Below are positions 32,884-44,870 of a stretch of 64,000 nt of DNA, one piece after another (the first letter of the stretch is position 1; the number at the start of each line of letters is the position of its first letter). Below the pieces are notes generated by a model that saw nothing but the letters and a program-made list of their open reading frames with translations, was not told the DNA's origin and did not search any database. Position numbers and translations under genes: made by a program. The DNA is from Mauremys mutica (lineage: Eukaryota; Chordata; Testudines; Geoemydidae), in contig NC_059074.1 of assembly GCF_020497125.1 (NCBI RefSeq), forward strand, positions 192,443,415-192,507,414, written 5' to 3'.

Positions 32884-33808
32884 GGTTATGAATTTAGTGC
32901 ATCCAAGACAACTCTGATAAAGGATTTTTTAAATCTTCCACCATAGGTCATGCTTTTTAGACCTTTAATCATTTTTATTGCTCCTCTCTGGACTTTCTCC
33001 AATTTGTCCACATATTTCCTGAAATGTGGCCCACAGAACTGGACACAATACTCCAGTTGAGGTCTAGTCAGCACGGAGTAGAGTGGAATAAATACTTCTT
33101 GAGTCTTGCTTACAACACCCCTGTTAATACATCCCAGAATATTTGCTTTTTTTGCAAGTGTTACACTGTTCACTCATATTTAGCTTGTGATCCACTATGA
33201 CCCCCACCCTCCTGACTGCTGTACTCCTTCCTAGGCAGTCATTTCCCATTTTGTATGTGTGCAATTGATTGTTCCTTCCTAATTGGAGTACTTAGTATTT
33301 GTCCTTATTGAATTTCATCCGATTTACTTCAGACCATTTCTCTGGTTTGTCCAGATCATTTTGAACGTTTATCCTATTCTCTAAAGCACTTGCAACCACT
33401 CCCAGCTTTATATCATCAGCAAACCTTATAAGTGTACTCTCTATGCCATCATCTAAATCACTGATAAAGATATTGAACAGAACCAAATCCAGACCTGATC
33501 CCTGTGGGATCTCACTCGATATGTCCTTGACTGTGAACCACTAATAACTACTCTCTAGGAACAGTTTTCCAACCAGTTATGCACCCACCTTATAGTAGTT
33601 TCACCTGGGTTGTATTTCCCTAGTTTGTTTATGAGAAGGTCAGGTGAGACAGTATCAAAAGCCTTACTAAAGTCAAGATAGACTACATCTACTGCTTCCA
33701 CTGGCCCCTATCCATAAGGTTTGTTCCCTGTCAAAGACAGCTATTAGGTTGGTTTGACATGATTTGTTCTTGACAAATCCAAGCTGACTGTTACTTATGC
33801 TGACTGTT
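32884..33808 (-). mobile_element. CR1 LINE ORF2 fragment (reverse transcriptase and C terminus)
   Basis: On the - strand: an RT active-site block with FADD (around 33420; Y to F form), LDKPEKWSEVNRMKFNKDKY, then the C-terminal RPQLEYCVQFCGPHFRKYVDKLEKVQRGAIKMI. Frames are broken between blocks. The 5' side ends in a duplicated GCTGACTGTTACTTAT next to an LTR-like insertion. Confidence 0.85.
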
Positions 33809-33814
33809 ACTTAT

Positions 33815-34485
33815 GTGACATAACCCACAGCCATCTTGTGCACTTAATCACCATAGACGGGAAGCAAGGACACCACAGAATCAGGAAAAATCTGGCCTTG
33901 GCTTAGGCAGACAGAAAAAAACAGCTGAAGCGTGTTACTAACAAGCACAGATTCATGAGGAGAGCGGGGAGTGGAAAACTGACTGTGGTCTGAGTACCTG
34001 TGTTTTGTAAGTTTCTTGCTGGAAGCTGCTTTGCTGATAAGTAGAAATTATGAGTTCTTTACTGTTGCTAGGGAAATCCCAGCCTCTTAGCAGTTACTTT
34101 TAGTTATGCTTTGTTTTAAGTTATCTAGGAAAAGATTAGTTAGAGAGTGTACTTTGAAGAAGTTTGGATTTTCTGCGAGCTAGGAGACTAGCATAAAACT
34201 CCCCAGCAGCTAGGAGAAAGACTGGCCACCAGAATCCTGCTGCTGAATCACTCAATACCACCTCAAACTTTGGGTAATTATTTTTGGGGTACTCTAAGAC
34301 TATTGCTATTTTAGGTGTATGCTTTGTACTCAATAAAAACAAGGACTTTTAGGTGAAAGCACTCTTGTGTATACCAATCATTTATCAGATGGAGGTGCTG
34401 TGTCCCCACACTGATTTATTTCCTGACACCACCTGGAAAATAGTTACCATAGCTTTGGGTTCAGATAACCCCAGGTAACACACTG
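33815..34485 (+). mobile_element. LTR-like insertion flanked by ACTTAT
   Basis: A 671-bp segment between direct repeats ACTTAT (33809-33814 and 34486-34491), abutting a CR1 copy. It contains an AATAAA hexamer (about 34331) near its 3' end, and its start GTGACATAAC fits an LTR edge if the boundary is moved by one base. The family is not recognised and the exact ends are uncertain. Confidence 0.5.
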
Positions 34486-34491
34486 ACTTAT

Positions 34492-35500
34492 CACTAGTCC
34501 TGATCATACTACCAATCACTTTGACATTGGTGGGTGGAACATACTACAGAAACGCAAAGTTCTGTTCATTAGTAACGTGGTCTTGATCTTTCATGGGTGC
34601 AGGTTTTTGACTCTTGGGAAGACATGCTGTGGTGTTGGTTTTGCAAGGCTCATGCATGGTTCTGTGTGTAAAAGTTGCTTCAGGAGATAGGGAGCTACAT
34701 ACACAATGGGAGAGTTTGTTCTTTGCCAGGGAATCTGATTAGAGTCAATTCTAGAGGCAGAGTTGCTCCAGTGGAGCCAAGGTTTAGTGTTGGGCTGAAA
34801 GTCCCAGAGGAAGGGATTTACCAGCATACTGCTTGACCATCACAATTCAGGACTGGAGCATATGTGTAAACATGTCAGTGATTTTTCTTTCAGTGGGAAG
34901 CCAACATGCAGGTCCCTGGACTTCTCTTACCACTCGGCAAAGGAGCGACACAGATATCAGAAGTAGAGGCAACAGTTGTAAAGTCCCCACCCCCCAGCTA
35001 GTATAAATTATCCTGATTTCTTTGACTTCAAAGCAGCTAATCTTATTTACACCAGCTGAGGTACATATAGTCATACATCTTTAAAACGACAGGATGCAAA
35101 GCGAAGCTGAGTGATTCCAGAACCCCACAGAATGGCAGAAAGACATCTTTCTAACAAAGACTGCTCCCCTGAAAGACAATGTCATGAATATAAATGAGGC
35201 ATCGCTATATCCTTATTGTAACTAAAATGTTATCTGTGCACAAGTGGCTCAAAATTTTACATGCATGAAGAGGCTTGTTGCATTTGGTTAACGGCATTTG
35301 AGTGACTTGTTGAGTACGTTGAAATGCCGCTACGGTATGCAATTAAAAGCTAAGTGATGTTGATCTTCTAGAATCTCTGTAAAACTAATTAGGGAAGAAT
35401 GTTAGTGCTGTAAATGCTCATGTCCCCCACTGAGGATTTTAATGAGCTTGACAGTTTTTAGAATCATATCTTGGCCCTGATCTTGTGGACACTTATGCAC
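34492..35500. other. Non-coding, no recognised element
   Basis: No exon or nameable repeat seen. Confidence 0.3.
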
Positions 35501-35502
35501 AC

Positions 35503-36480
35503 AGAATCATAGAAATGTAGGGCTGAAAGGGACTTCAAGAGGTCATCTATTCCATACTCCAACATTGAGACTGGGCCTACACCTTTCTTGACAGGTGTTT
35601 GTTTAATCTGTTCTTAAGTCTCCAATGATGGGGATTCCACAATCTCCCTTGGTAACCTATTTCAGTATTTAACTATCCTTACCATAACGTGGATGGACAA
35701 CAGAAGCATTATAAGGACTTGCTGAAGGACAACCTAAAAAAAATGTAATATTGACATTGATACTTGGGAGACACTTGCCCAGGATCGCTTAAAATGGAGT
35801 GAAGTCCTACGTGCTGGTCCCCTGCATTTTGAACTTGCTTGCCAACAAGCCGAAGAGGACAAGAGGTGCAGGAGGAAGGAGAGACTGGTCTCCAGTCACG
35901 GTCAACAGCCTCCTGCTGAGCCTGAAAACATCTGCCCTCATTAGAATAGAACTTTTGGTTCAAGGACTGGCCTTATTAGCCACCTGTGGATCCATAACTC
36001 CCACCTGAGGACCCATAACTCCCATAATCATACTCGGTAATGAGTGATTGCCCATCATCATCATCATCCTTATAGTTAGAAAGATTTTCTTAATATTTAA
36101 CCTAAATCTCCTTTGCTGCAGATTAAGCTGATTACTTCTTTTCCTGTCTTCAGTGGACATGAAGAACAACTGATCACCCTCCTCTTTGTAACAGCCCTTA
36201 AAATATTTGAAAACTTATCAGGTTCCCCCTCAGTCTTCTTTTCTCAAGATTAAAATCTGCCCAGCTGTTTTAACTTTTCCTCAAAGTCAGGTTTTCTAAC
36301 CCTTCTATCATTTCATCCAGACCACATTTCCCTGGTTGCTTTATGGGGGTCTATGTCAATAGCCTTACTAAAACCAAGATCTATCATGTCTACACCCCCC
36401 CCCCCAAACTCTAGGCCAGTAACCCTGTCAAAGAAGGAAATTAGGTTGGTTTGAAATGACTTGCTGAACTTGAAGTCAAT
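35503..36480 (-). mobile_element. CR1 LINE 3' part, split by a nested LINE fragment
   Basis: Starts on the + strand with AGAATCATAGAAATGTAGGG, the reverse complement of a CR1 3' end, and continues with ORF2 C-terminal sequence to about 36480. The CR1 reading breaks at 35681 and resumes at 36066, where a second element has inserted. Confidence 0.85.
35682..36065 (+). mobile_element. Nested non-LTR retrotransposon 3' fragment with (TCA)n tail
   Basis: 384 bp between direct repeats ATCCTTA (35675-35681 and 36066-36072). The + strand encodes a LINE C-terminal motif, QQKHYKDLLKDNLKKC followed by IDTWETLAQDRLKW, with later frames decayed. It ends in a TCA trinucleotide run. Microsatellite-like tails of this kind are known in some non-LTR clades such as RTE; the clade assignment is tentative. 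Confidence 0.7.
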
Positions 36481-36713
36481 GGGGCTACTCACAGGGATAG
36501 ATCCTTAGCTAGTATAAATTGTCATAGCTCCATAGACTTCAAAGTTTTAACCTGAAGTCAATGGTGCTATATGACCAATTATACCTGCTTATATGGAGGA
36601 TGTATGTGCTGTTTCATTAATAGGCTAAGTGGATAATTCCATTAATTGCGTGAATTCAGTCCAGACTCTGCACCTTGGTAGGTAGAGGACTTTGAAAACA
36701 CTAAGGCCAAATT

Positions 36714-36815
36714 TATTTAAATAAATGGTATTCTATTATTGTTTAACAGTCTCAATGGTAGGTGAGACTACCATTGAGACTGTTAAACAATAATAGAATA
36801 CCATTTATTTAAATA
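36714..36815. repeat. Perfect palindrome, 47-bp arms, 8-base spacer
   Basis: The left arm (36714-36760) is the exact reverse complement of the right arm (36769-36815), with the spacer GGTGAGAC between. It lies at the left end of the hAT relic where a terminal repeat would be expected. Confidence 0.95.
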
Positions 36816-37005
36816 TTATTGGATGTTTTCTACATTTTCAAATATATTGATTTCAATTACAACACAGAATACAATGTGTACAGTGTTCACTTTCTATTAT
36901 TTTTATTACAAATGTGCTCTCTGTAAAAAAGACAAACAAAAGAAATAGCATTTGCTTCGATCACCATTCTAGAGAATACACTTCCTTGAGGATGACAGGT
37001 TCTGC

Positions 37006-37401
37006 TCAATAATGATCCAAAGCAGTGCAGACTGACACATGTTTATTTTTATCATCTGAGTCAGATGCCACCAACAGAAGGTTGATTTTCTTTTTTGGTG
37101 GTTCGGGTTCTGTAGTTTCTGCATCAGAGTGTTGCTCTTTTAAAACTTCTGACAACACATTCCACACCTTGTCCCTCTCAACTTTTGGAAGGCACTTCAA
37201 ATTCTTAAACCTTGCGTTGAGTGCTGTGGCTAACTTTAGAAATCTCACACTGGTACTTTCTTTGCATTTTGTCATATCTGCGGTGACAGTGTTCTTAAAT
37301 TGAATAATATCTGCTGGGTCATCATCCAAGACTGCCGTAACATGAAATGTATGGCAGAATGCGGGTAAAACTACAGAACAGGAGACATTCAATTCTCCCA
37401 A
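37006..37401 (-). pseudogene. hAT transposase C-terminal fragment
   Basis: 131 codons. The block FLKLATALNARFKNLKCLP followed by VWNVLSEVL resembles the ATALDPRFKxL segment of hAT (ZBED-like) transposases. The catalytic regions and the dimerisation tail are absent, so it is not functional. Confidence 0.7.
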
Positions 37402-38709
37402 GGAGTTCAGTCAAATTTAATTAACACTTTTTTTTTTAACGAGCATCATCAGCGTGGAAGCATGTCCTCTGGAATGGTGGCCGAAGCATGAAGGGGCATA
37501 CGAATGTTTAGCATATCTGGCACATAAATAGCTGGCAACACAGACCACAAAAGTGTCACGTTTTCAGTTTTTGGAGGCTATGTTGCAAATAAGCTGGCAG
37601 CATTATTTCCCATACATGTAAACAAACTTGTTTCTCTTAGGGATTAGCTGAACAAGAAGTAGAAATGAGTGGACTTGTAGATTCTAAAGTTTTACATTGT
37701 TTTGTTTTTGAGTGCAGTTATGTAACAAAAAACCCTATGTTTGTAAGTCGCACTGTCACAATAAAGAGATTGCACTACAGTACTTGTATGAGATGAATTG
37801 AAAAATACTATTTCTTTTGTTTATCTTTTTTACAGTGCAAATATTTGTAATGAAAAATAATAATAATGTAAAGTGAGCACTGTACACTTTGTATTCTGTG
37901 TTGCAATTGAAATCAGTATATTTGAAAATGTAGAAAAACATCCAAAATATTTATAACAACTTGCAATTGGTATTCTACAATTAAAGTGCAATGAAAACTG
38001 CAATTAATCATGATTAATTTTGTTAATCAAGTTAATTTGTTTTGAGTTAATCACCTGAGTTAACTGCAATGAATTGACAACCCTAATTTTAAAACATATA
38101 AGCAACACTCCCAATCAAACAGATCCCACAAGCCTCTCCTAAAACTTGTCCTCTGGCAAAAGTCTATGTAACAATATTATATTTATAGGTGGAGCTGGCA
38201 GCATCACTTGTATGATGTTATCCCATTACAAGAGCCTGTTTTCAGTTGTTTATAGCTTGCCAAATTTTAACCATTTGGGTTGAAATTTCCCATAGTGGCT
38301 GTCTGCCTCAGGCTGAGTTTGTTTAGGCTTTTATGAAAACGTCAGCCAAACTAGTTGAGTCATTTCCAATAATATGGATAGGAGGAAATATATTGTTTTA
38401 GCCATGTTAAAAAAATTCTGGTAACCTTTTCTTTGACATAATCCACTGCCCCCATGCTTTGGAGCAGGGTCATGAAATCTGGGAGAAGGCGGCCTCTGTG
38501 TCACAGATGTGTGTTTTGCTGTCCCTATGAGAATCCAACAAAATTTGGCCAAATTCTAAGGAAGCTCAGTAGAATTCAATTTTTATATATATTCAACAGA
38601 TCATATTGTTGTTTATTTTTAAGCATTTTTTAATATTTATCAGTTTACATTTTCACAGTTGTGGGAAATTGAGCGAGATCAGACAATAATTAACGATAAT
38701 TATAATAAT

Positions 38710-38893
38710 AGGAGATATACTTATCTTCTAGAACTGGAAGGGACTTTGAAAGGTCATCAAGTCCAGCCCCCTGCCTTCACTAGCAGGACCAAGTACTGAT
38801 TTTTGCCCCAGATCCCTAAGTGGCCCCCTCAAGGATTGAACTCACAACCCTGGGTTTAGCAGGCCAATGCTCAAACCACTGAGCTATCCCTCA
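38710..38893 (-). mobile_element. tRNA-derived SINE (turtle type)
   Basis: Reverse complement of the SINE at 17152-17330, with the same tRNA-like head (here at the right end, CACTGAGCTAT) and the same tail (left end, TCTAGAACTGGAAGGG). Confidence 0.88.
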
Positions 38894-38974
38894 TTATGAT
38901 TAATACTAATCATATTAATATAAAATAATATCCCTCATCATGATTAATAATAATCATATCAAACCAATCTAATA

Positions 38975-39760
38975 TCCTTCTCTGACAGGGTAACAAGGCT
39001 TGTGGATAGGGGAAAGCAGTAGATGTGATATATCTTGACTTTATAAATGCTTTTGATACTGTCTCACATGACTTTCTCGTAAACAAACTAGGGAAATATA
39101 GCCTAGGCGAATCTACTGCTAGTGGGTGCACAACTGGTTGGAAAACTGTAGGCCAGAGTAGTTATCAATGGTTCACGGCCGAGCTGGAAGGGCATACCAA
39201 GTGGGGTCTACAAGGATCTGTCCTGCGTCCAGTTCTATTCAATAGCTTCATAAATTATTTGTATAATGACAGAGAGTACACATATAAAGTTTGTGGACAA
39301 TAGCAAGCTGGGCGGGGGTGCAAGTGCTTTAGAGGACAGGATTCGAATCCAAAATTATCTTAAACTGGAGAAATGGGTCTGAAATAAATAAGAAGAAATT
39401 CAATAAGGACAAATGTGAAGTACTACACTTAAGAAGAAATAATCAGCTGCACAACTACAAAATGGGAAATGACTACCTAGGAAGTACTGTAGAAAAGAAA
39501 CTGGGGGTTATAGTGGATCACAAACTAACTATGAGGAAGAAATGTAACACTGTTGCAAAAAAACAATCATCATTCTAGGATATATTATGAGTGTTGTAAG
39601 GAAGACATGAGAAGTAATTCTTCCACTCTACTCTGCGCAGATAAGGCATCAAATGGAGTATTGTATCCAATTTCAATTACCATACTTTGGGAAAGATGTG
39701 GACAAACTGGAGAAAATCCACAGAAGAGCAACAAAAATAATTAAAAGTCTAGAAAATATG
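38975..39760 (+). mobile_element. CR1 LINE ORF2 fragment, reverse transcriptase
   Basis: The + strand encodes VIYLDFINAFDTVSHDFLVNKLGKY, the RT domain 3 region of CR1, then a QGSVLRPVLFNSFIN block, and further C-terminal sequence with frameshifts to 39760. It is cut at AAAATATG by an LTR-like sequence. Confidence 0.86.
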
Positions 39761-40300
39761 TGTAAGCAGAGTCTGAATAAGCTCTCCCCTGACACCTAGT
39801 GGTGAGCTGTGGAAAAGGACTTCAGGAGCTGATCTTATTGCATGGACACACCCAACCTGCCTAGGTGTTCAGCATGATAAGATTGCTTGCCCAAATGATC
39901 ACTTGTGGCTGGTGTTGGATCCCCAGTCTCCTTGTTATTGAGGCAGGAGTAATAAAGGGTTGTTATCCTTGTTGTGTGAACTCGAGGGCAGCAGAACTGT
40001 ACCTGGCATACCCCGATGGAGGGACCTACCCTCAACTGAATGGCACTTGCTAGGCAGGGGACATGGGTTCCAAAGCCCAATGAGTAGAGAGAGGGTGGGG
40101 ACAGGTACTTGTGTGAGCTGGGCCTGTCACTGTTTAAGGGTCCTAGACACCATTTGACCCTTCCTCTCTCCACGGTATTATAAAAGAGCTAGTTTAGACT
40201 CAATTTAGAGTTTTCTTACACATTACAGAGCTGAAATCACTGATACCTAGATCTCTAAGTATTAGATCTACTTTCGGACAGTGTCTCTGTTGCAAGAGAC
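39761..40300 (+). mobile_element. LTR-like sequence inserted in CR1 (3' end uncertain)
   Basis: Starts TGTAAGCAGAGTCTG exactly where the CR1 reading stops, and has a TATA-like TATTATAAAAGAG near 40172. The CR1 copy is not resumed downstream, so the 3' end cannot be fixed. Confidence 0.5.
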
Positions 40301-40724
40301 TGCCCAGCATGCACCAGCAAGAACAGCTTGTCAAAGATCTGCGTTCCTTCCATGCAGCTTCCACTCAAAAGCCAAAATGCCACCCAAACAGGGCAGCAAC
40401 TAAATCTCCCAACACTCCCTATGTTGGCAGCCAGACAGCACCATCCCTTCCTTCTTCATCTGCAAGGACTTATCCACTCCTCTTTAAAGTGTGGAACTTA
40501 AATAAGTTCAGTTCCCAGACGGGAGTACCAGCAGGAGATACCTCTGAAGCCTGACTGTGAATTAAACTCAGAAGTCCCAGGTCACTGGACGACTCATCAG
40601 GGTCTGGTCCTACGGACACCAGTAGGGTGGGGTGCACAGGCTTAGGGGGCCTGAAAGAGCAGAGCACCCCAACTCAAGGGCAAAGTGGATTGGAGGTTTC
40701 TGTCCAGTTTCTAGAGTCCTGTAT

Positions 40725-40944
40725 GGGTATGTCTACATTATAATTAGACACCCCCAGCTGGCCCGTGCCAGCGGACTCAGGCTAAGGGTCTGTTTAAAAC
40801 TGGAACCCCCATTTTTGGGACCCCTCTACCTGTAGCCCAAGCCTGAATGTCTACACCACAATTAAACAGCCCCTTAGCTCATCCTCTCACCCCTGAGCCT
40901 GAGTCAGCTGGTATGGGTTTTTAATTGTAGTGTAGACATATCCC
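40725..40944. mobile_element. MITE, family with GGGTATGTCTAC ends
   Basis: The ends GGGTATGTCTAC and GTAGACATATCCC are near-perfect inverted repeats. The inside shares phrases such as GGCCCGTGCCAGC and TGAGCCTGAG with 51353-51637. No clean target duplication. Confidence 0.75.
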
Positions 40945-41021
40945 TAGTCTTCATCACAAAAACCACCAATTCATTTTGCAAAGGATAAATAGCCACCAGG
41001 CAGCAATACATTTCAGCTTAT

Positions 41022-41052
41022 ACACACACACACACACTCTCTCTCTCTCTCT
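41022..41052. repeat. (CA)n(CT)n microsatellite
   Basis: A compound dinucleotide run: CA repeats followed by CT repeats. Confidence 0.9.
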
Positions 41053-41694
41053 GTATGCCTGCCTCTATTTCTGATCTGGAAAGAAGAAAATCAATGTAGT
41101 CCCTGTAGAGAAAACTGCTGCTTATGGTAGAGAATTAACCCTTAGGCCACAAAGATCAGCATTCTGCACTGAGATCACGCCTGTTAAATGTCTTTTCATT
41201 TTGAGAGACACCCTTCTTTTTTAGACCCAAAGTCTTCTACACCTCACCCAAACTTGGGGCCCCTTCTAATGCTGAAAATCATTTACCTCAGATATGAAGA
41301 ATCGTGAAACTGGGGTTATAGAAAGAGTTATTGATGCTAGAGAGATGAATCCCACAGCATGCATGAATAATTTATTCTGCATGAATAATATCCCTCCTGC
41401 AAGAATATTATTGTGTGTGTCCCTCATTCTGAGTCTTTGTCACGCACGGCATCCCACATTCAGGCCTTGGCAGTTTGAGATACCCAAGAATATGCCTCCC
41501 GATCCCCTCCCTCAGACACACACTCCAATCACAAGGCTCACTCCCGCCTGGCTTCAGTAATCTTCATCTCCCTGCCATCACTAGCAGAGTCCACCTGCAC
41601 CTCCCTGAACCCATAATAACCCGACTGCAAGCTGCAGGAGAGAAACCTACCTCCCTGTCAGCAGAGCACCTCATGCTTCATGGCTCAGCAAAGA

Positions 41695-42210
41695 GCGGCT
41701 ATAGGGGAAAGCAGGGTGGCAGAGTTTGCAGACAATAAGTTACTCAAGATAGTTAAGTCCAAAGCTGACTGTGAAGAGTTATAAAGGGAACTCATAAAAC
41801 TGGGTGACTGGGTAACAAAATGGCAGATGAAATTCAATGTTGATAAGTGCAAAATAATGCACATTGCGAATAAATCTCATTTATACCTATAAAATGATGG
41901 GGTTAAAATTAACTGTTACCACTTAAGAAAAATCTTGGTGTCATCCTGGATAGTTATCTGAAAGCCTCTGCTCAATGTGCAGCATCAGTCAATAAAGCTA
42001 ACAAAATGTTACGAATCATTAGGAAAGTGATAGATAATAAAACAAGAAAATATCATAATGCCACTATATAAATCCATGGTACACACACATCTTGCATATT
42101 GCATGGAGTTCTGGTCACCACATCTCAAAAAAGATATGTTAGAAATGGAGGGAGAGCAGAGAAGGGCAGTGAAAATGATTAGGAGTATGGACCAGCTTCC
42201 ATACGAGGAA
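41695..42210 (+). mobile_element. CR1 LINE ORF2 fragment, part 1 of a split copy
   Basis: Encodes RVAEFADN (degenerate RT active-site block), LGDWVTKWQMKFNVDKCKIMH and, after a frame change, VHTHLAYCMEFWSPHLKKDMLEME. The reading stops at CCATACGAGGAA, where a family A LTR starts, and resumes at 43036. Confidence 0.86.
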
Positions 42211-43035
42211 TGTAGGAATTTGTGGTCATCCCTTCCTATCAATCTTGGAGGGAGGCCATGCTCTCTCATTCTTGGGTCCCTTTCTAGGCAAGGATTACCA
42301 GGAGATTAGCTGTCTCTAAGGCCCTGGCCTTCTAGGCAGGGCCAAGCAGCAGGTAGGGCAGAACTTCATGGGTCTAGGGGCTCAGGCTCTTGGGCAGGGT
42401 GGAGCACCAAATGGTCTGTCATCCTAGCTCTGGCGAATGACAGACAAATGCAGGCCTCTTGGCTTAAGGTGGAGAGGCTGCCATCCCATGGGTGGTGTTG
42501 GCAGCAGGTGGTAGGGAGATCTGGGCCCACCCTACTCCACCAGGTCCCAGCTCAGGGACATAACAGTGTTGGATGGTTTCACCACTGGGTCAGCAGGGAT
42601 CGAGCCAAAACACACTGATCTGGATTCAGGTAACCACACAACCGAACTATAGTCTGGTGTCCCTAGGCTACTTCCTACCCTCCCCTCATGGTGTACCTAT
42701 GTCTCATGGTTGTCCTCCGTTTCCCCGAGGTGCATGGGGAGCAGGAATCCCAGCAACTCCTTGGCATCCCTGGCAGCAGGCAACTCTGGCAGCTCCTTCG
42801 GGTCCTCAGCACTGTAGAGGTCTCCATCAGGTTCAATCCCCAGCAGCGGGCAGGAGGCATCTGTTTCCTCCAGCAGCTCCAGCCCAACTGAGCTGCAGGG
42901 CCTGCCTTTTATACTTCCTGTCCCACCCCTCTGCTTCCGGCAGGGCGGGTGTGGGTGTCCTGGATCCGCCCACCAAGGGCTGGGCAGGGGTTCCTCCCTA
43001 TCAATCTTGGAGGGAGGCCACAGCCCCTCACCACA
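42211..43035 (-). mobile_element. Solo LTR, family A, nested in CR1
   Basis: Reverse-oriented homologue of 8126-9020: starts TGTAGGAATT, ends CTCACCACA, with TATAAAAGG on the - strand (about 42912). The terminal direct-repeat feature of the family is present here too (CCTATCAATCTTGGAGGGAGG near 42235 and near 42997). Flanks do not give a clean duplication. Confidence 0.82.
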
Positions 43036-43500
43036 CAAGACATTAAAAAGACTAGGATTGTTCACCTTGGGGAAAAACATGATTAAGGGGCAATGTGATA
43101 GAGGTCTATAAAGCCATGAATGGTGTGGAAAAAGTAAATAGGGAAGTTGTGTTATTTACCCCGTCACATAAACATAAGAACTAGGGATCACGCCATGAAA
43201 TTAATAGGCAGCAGGTTTAAAATAAATGAAAGGAAGTATTTCTTCACACAATGCACAGTCTGTGGAATTCATTGCCAGGAGGTGTGGTGAAGGCCAAAAG
43301 TATAATTTGATTCAAAAAAGAATTAGATAAATTCATGGAAGATTAGTCCATCAATGGCTATTAGCCCAGATGATCAGGGATCTAACCCCATGCTCCAGGT
43401 GTCCCTAAGATTCCAGCTGCCAGAAGCTGGGACTGGCCAACAGGGAACAGATCACTCCAAATTGCATGGTTCTGTTCACTCCCTTTGAAGCATGTGGCAC
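43036..43500 (+). mobile_element. CR1 LINE, part 2 of the split copy, C terminus and 3' UTR
   Basis: Resumes with ATTAAAAAGACTAGGATTGTT, the CR1 segment that should follow the break at 42210. It continues through the AGCAGGTTTAAAATAAA block to a 3' UTR of CR1 type. Confidence 0.84.
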
Positions 43501-43589
43501 TGGCCACTCTCAGATAGTTGCAGATGTGCCCAGATGTTTCAGCAATTGATGTGTCTTTTTAAAATAGAAATATATATAAAATAAATCAA

Positions 43590-44330
43590 TACAGGGACTT
43601 TTTTTATTATGGGTTCAGCAGCAAGAGCACAGAGTCAGCCAAAGCACAGGAGATCCCTATGACTTTCTACATAGGAGCAGCGCAGAAAAGTGAAGCCAGA
43701 CTCTAAGGAGAAGGTTCTGGAAGAGCTGGAAAAGGGGCTGCGGCCTAGTGCACTCAGTGTAAATGTGCTCCAGGGTCTCCCTCACGCCGCAAAAGGGGTA
43801 TGTGTCAGGGAGGGTGGTGAAGTACACACCCGTGCTCATGGCTCCGTGAAGGAGCCACCAACTAATATTCCCAGCAGGCCGCAGGACCAGGCTGGAATAT
43901 AGACTGGCCCACCGAAGCTCCTCACCCTCCAGTGGTCCCGCCACTTGGTGTCGGGGTGGGTCATGAGGATGAGGAAGTGAAGGGTATGGAGCATGAGTGT
44001 GTACAGCTGTTTCCTAGGTGTGGCTCATAAACAAACAGGTCACGCATCCAGCTTGAGTGATGCGGAGGGGGTAGCTGCGGGGGCTTGCGGGGCAGGGTCC
44101 TGATGGCGAGGTCCAGAGGGCCAGGGTTATGGGGCGGGCAAGGAGCACACTCCCGCAGGGCCCACTCGAGAATAGCCTAAGATGTGGGCTGTAATTCTAC
44201 TCCTGGAGTACGCCCCAGGGACACCAGGAGTGCAGAGCCCTATGCACTAGCTGAGTACCAGGGGATCCACCCAGTCCTCCCAGGAGGTCTCCAATCCTGT
44301 CGCTACAGGAAGGCAGCTGCAGAAGCAGTT
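43590..44330 (-). mobile_element. LINE C-terminal fragment with zinc-binding motif
   Basis: The - strand (43944-43657) encodes ISWWLLHGAMSTG followed by YPFCGVRETLEHIYTECTRPQPLF, with Cys-Cys-His-Cys spacing typical of the C terminus of several non-LTR reverse transcriptases. The upstream part is decayed. It is not CR1; a Tx1/L1-like or related clade is possible. Confidence 0.6.
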
Positions 44331-44376
44331 GACCAGAAAAGAGAAAGGCAGAGTTCAAATCAATATACAAAGGCAA

Positions 44377-44870
44377 AGTGTGTCAGAGTGGAAATTTTCT
44401 GTAATATTTTATATGAATACTGTGTGTGCCTCAGTTTCCTCTATATGCTTCATGTTTAACTAGGTGGTGGGCAAAGCCTCTTTACTCTAAGGCAGGCTAT
44501 GAGAAAGGAGTGAATGGCACCTAGTTGTCTTGGGTTTGGGGGCCCAGGTCAATGAAGGGTCTGTGAGGACAAAGGCAAATCCAGTGACATTTACTACCTA
44601 GCAACTCACAACCCTGGAGGGCCCATCCCCTCCACAGGAAGCCAGACGTGTTTGACCAGCTGGACAATAAAGGACGGAGGAGGGGTGAGGTGGAACTGGC
44701 CGGGGAACTTGAACAAAAAGGACAGAGGGACAGAGCAAGAGCCAAGCGGGGGGATACAGGTTGGCTGGGGCTCTAGGCAACCAGAATGGACCATGCTGTA
44801 ACGTTTTTTTCCCCTCCAGGCTACCCAAGGACTTTCTATGCTGTGTTCCAGACATCTAATTTATTTATTT
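44377..44870 (+). mobile_element. Possible LTR fragment
   Basis: Begins TGTGTCAGAGTGG and has the phrase CTGTGTGTGCCTCAGTTTCC, which I associate with turtle LTR repeats. No partner end or target duplication was found. Confidence 0.35.

Larger units (their letters stand above)
36714..38085 (-). mobile_element. hAT transposon relic
   Basis: The right end reads, on the - strand, TAGGGTTGTCAATTCATTGC followed by GTTAA-rich inverted motifs, a hAT-like terminus. Segments 36815-36960 and 37790-37975 are reverse complements with many differences (subterminal inverted repeats). Between them lies a transposase remnant (37401-37006). The left terminal repeat is missing and is replaced by a palindrome. 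Confidence 0.72.
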
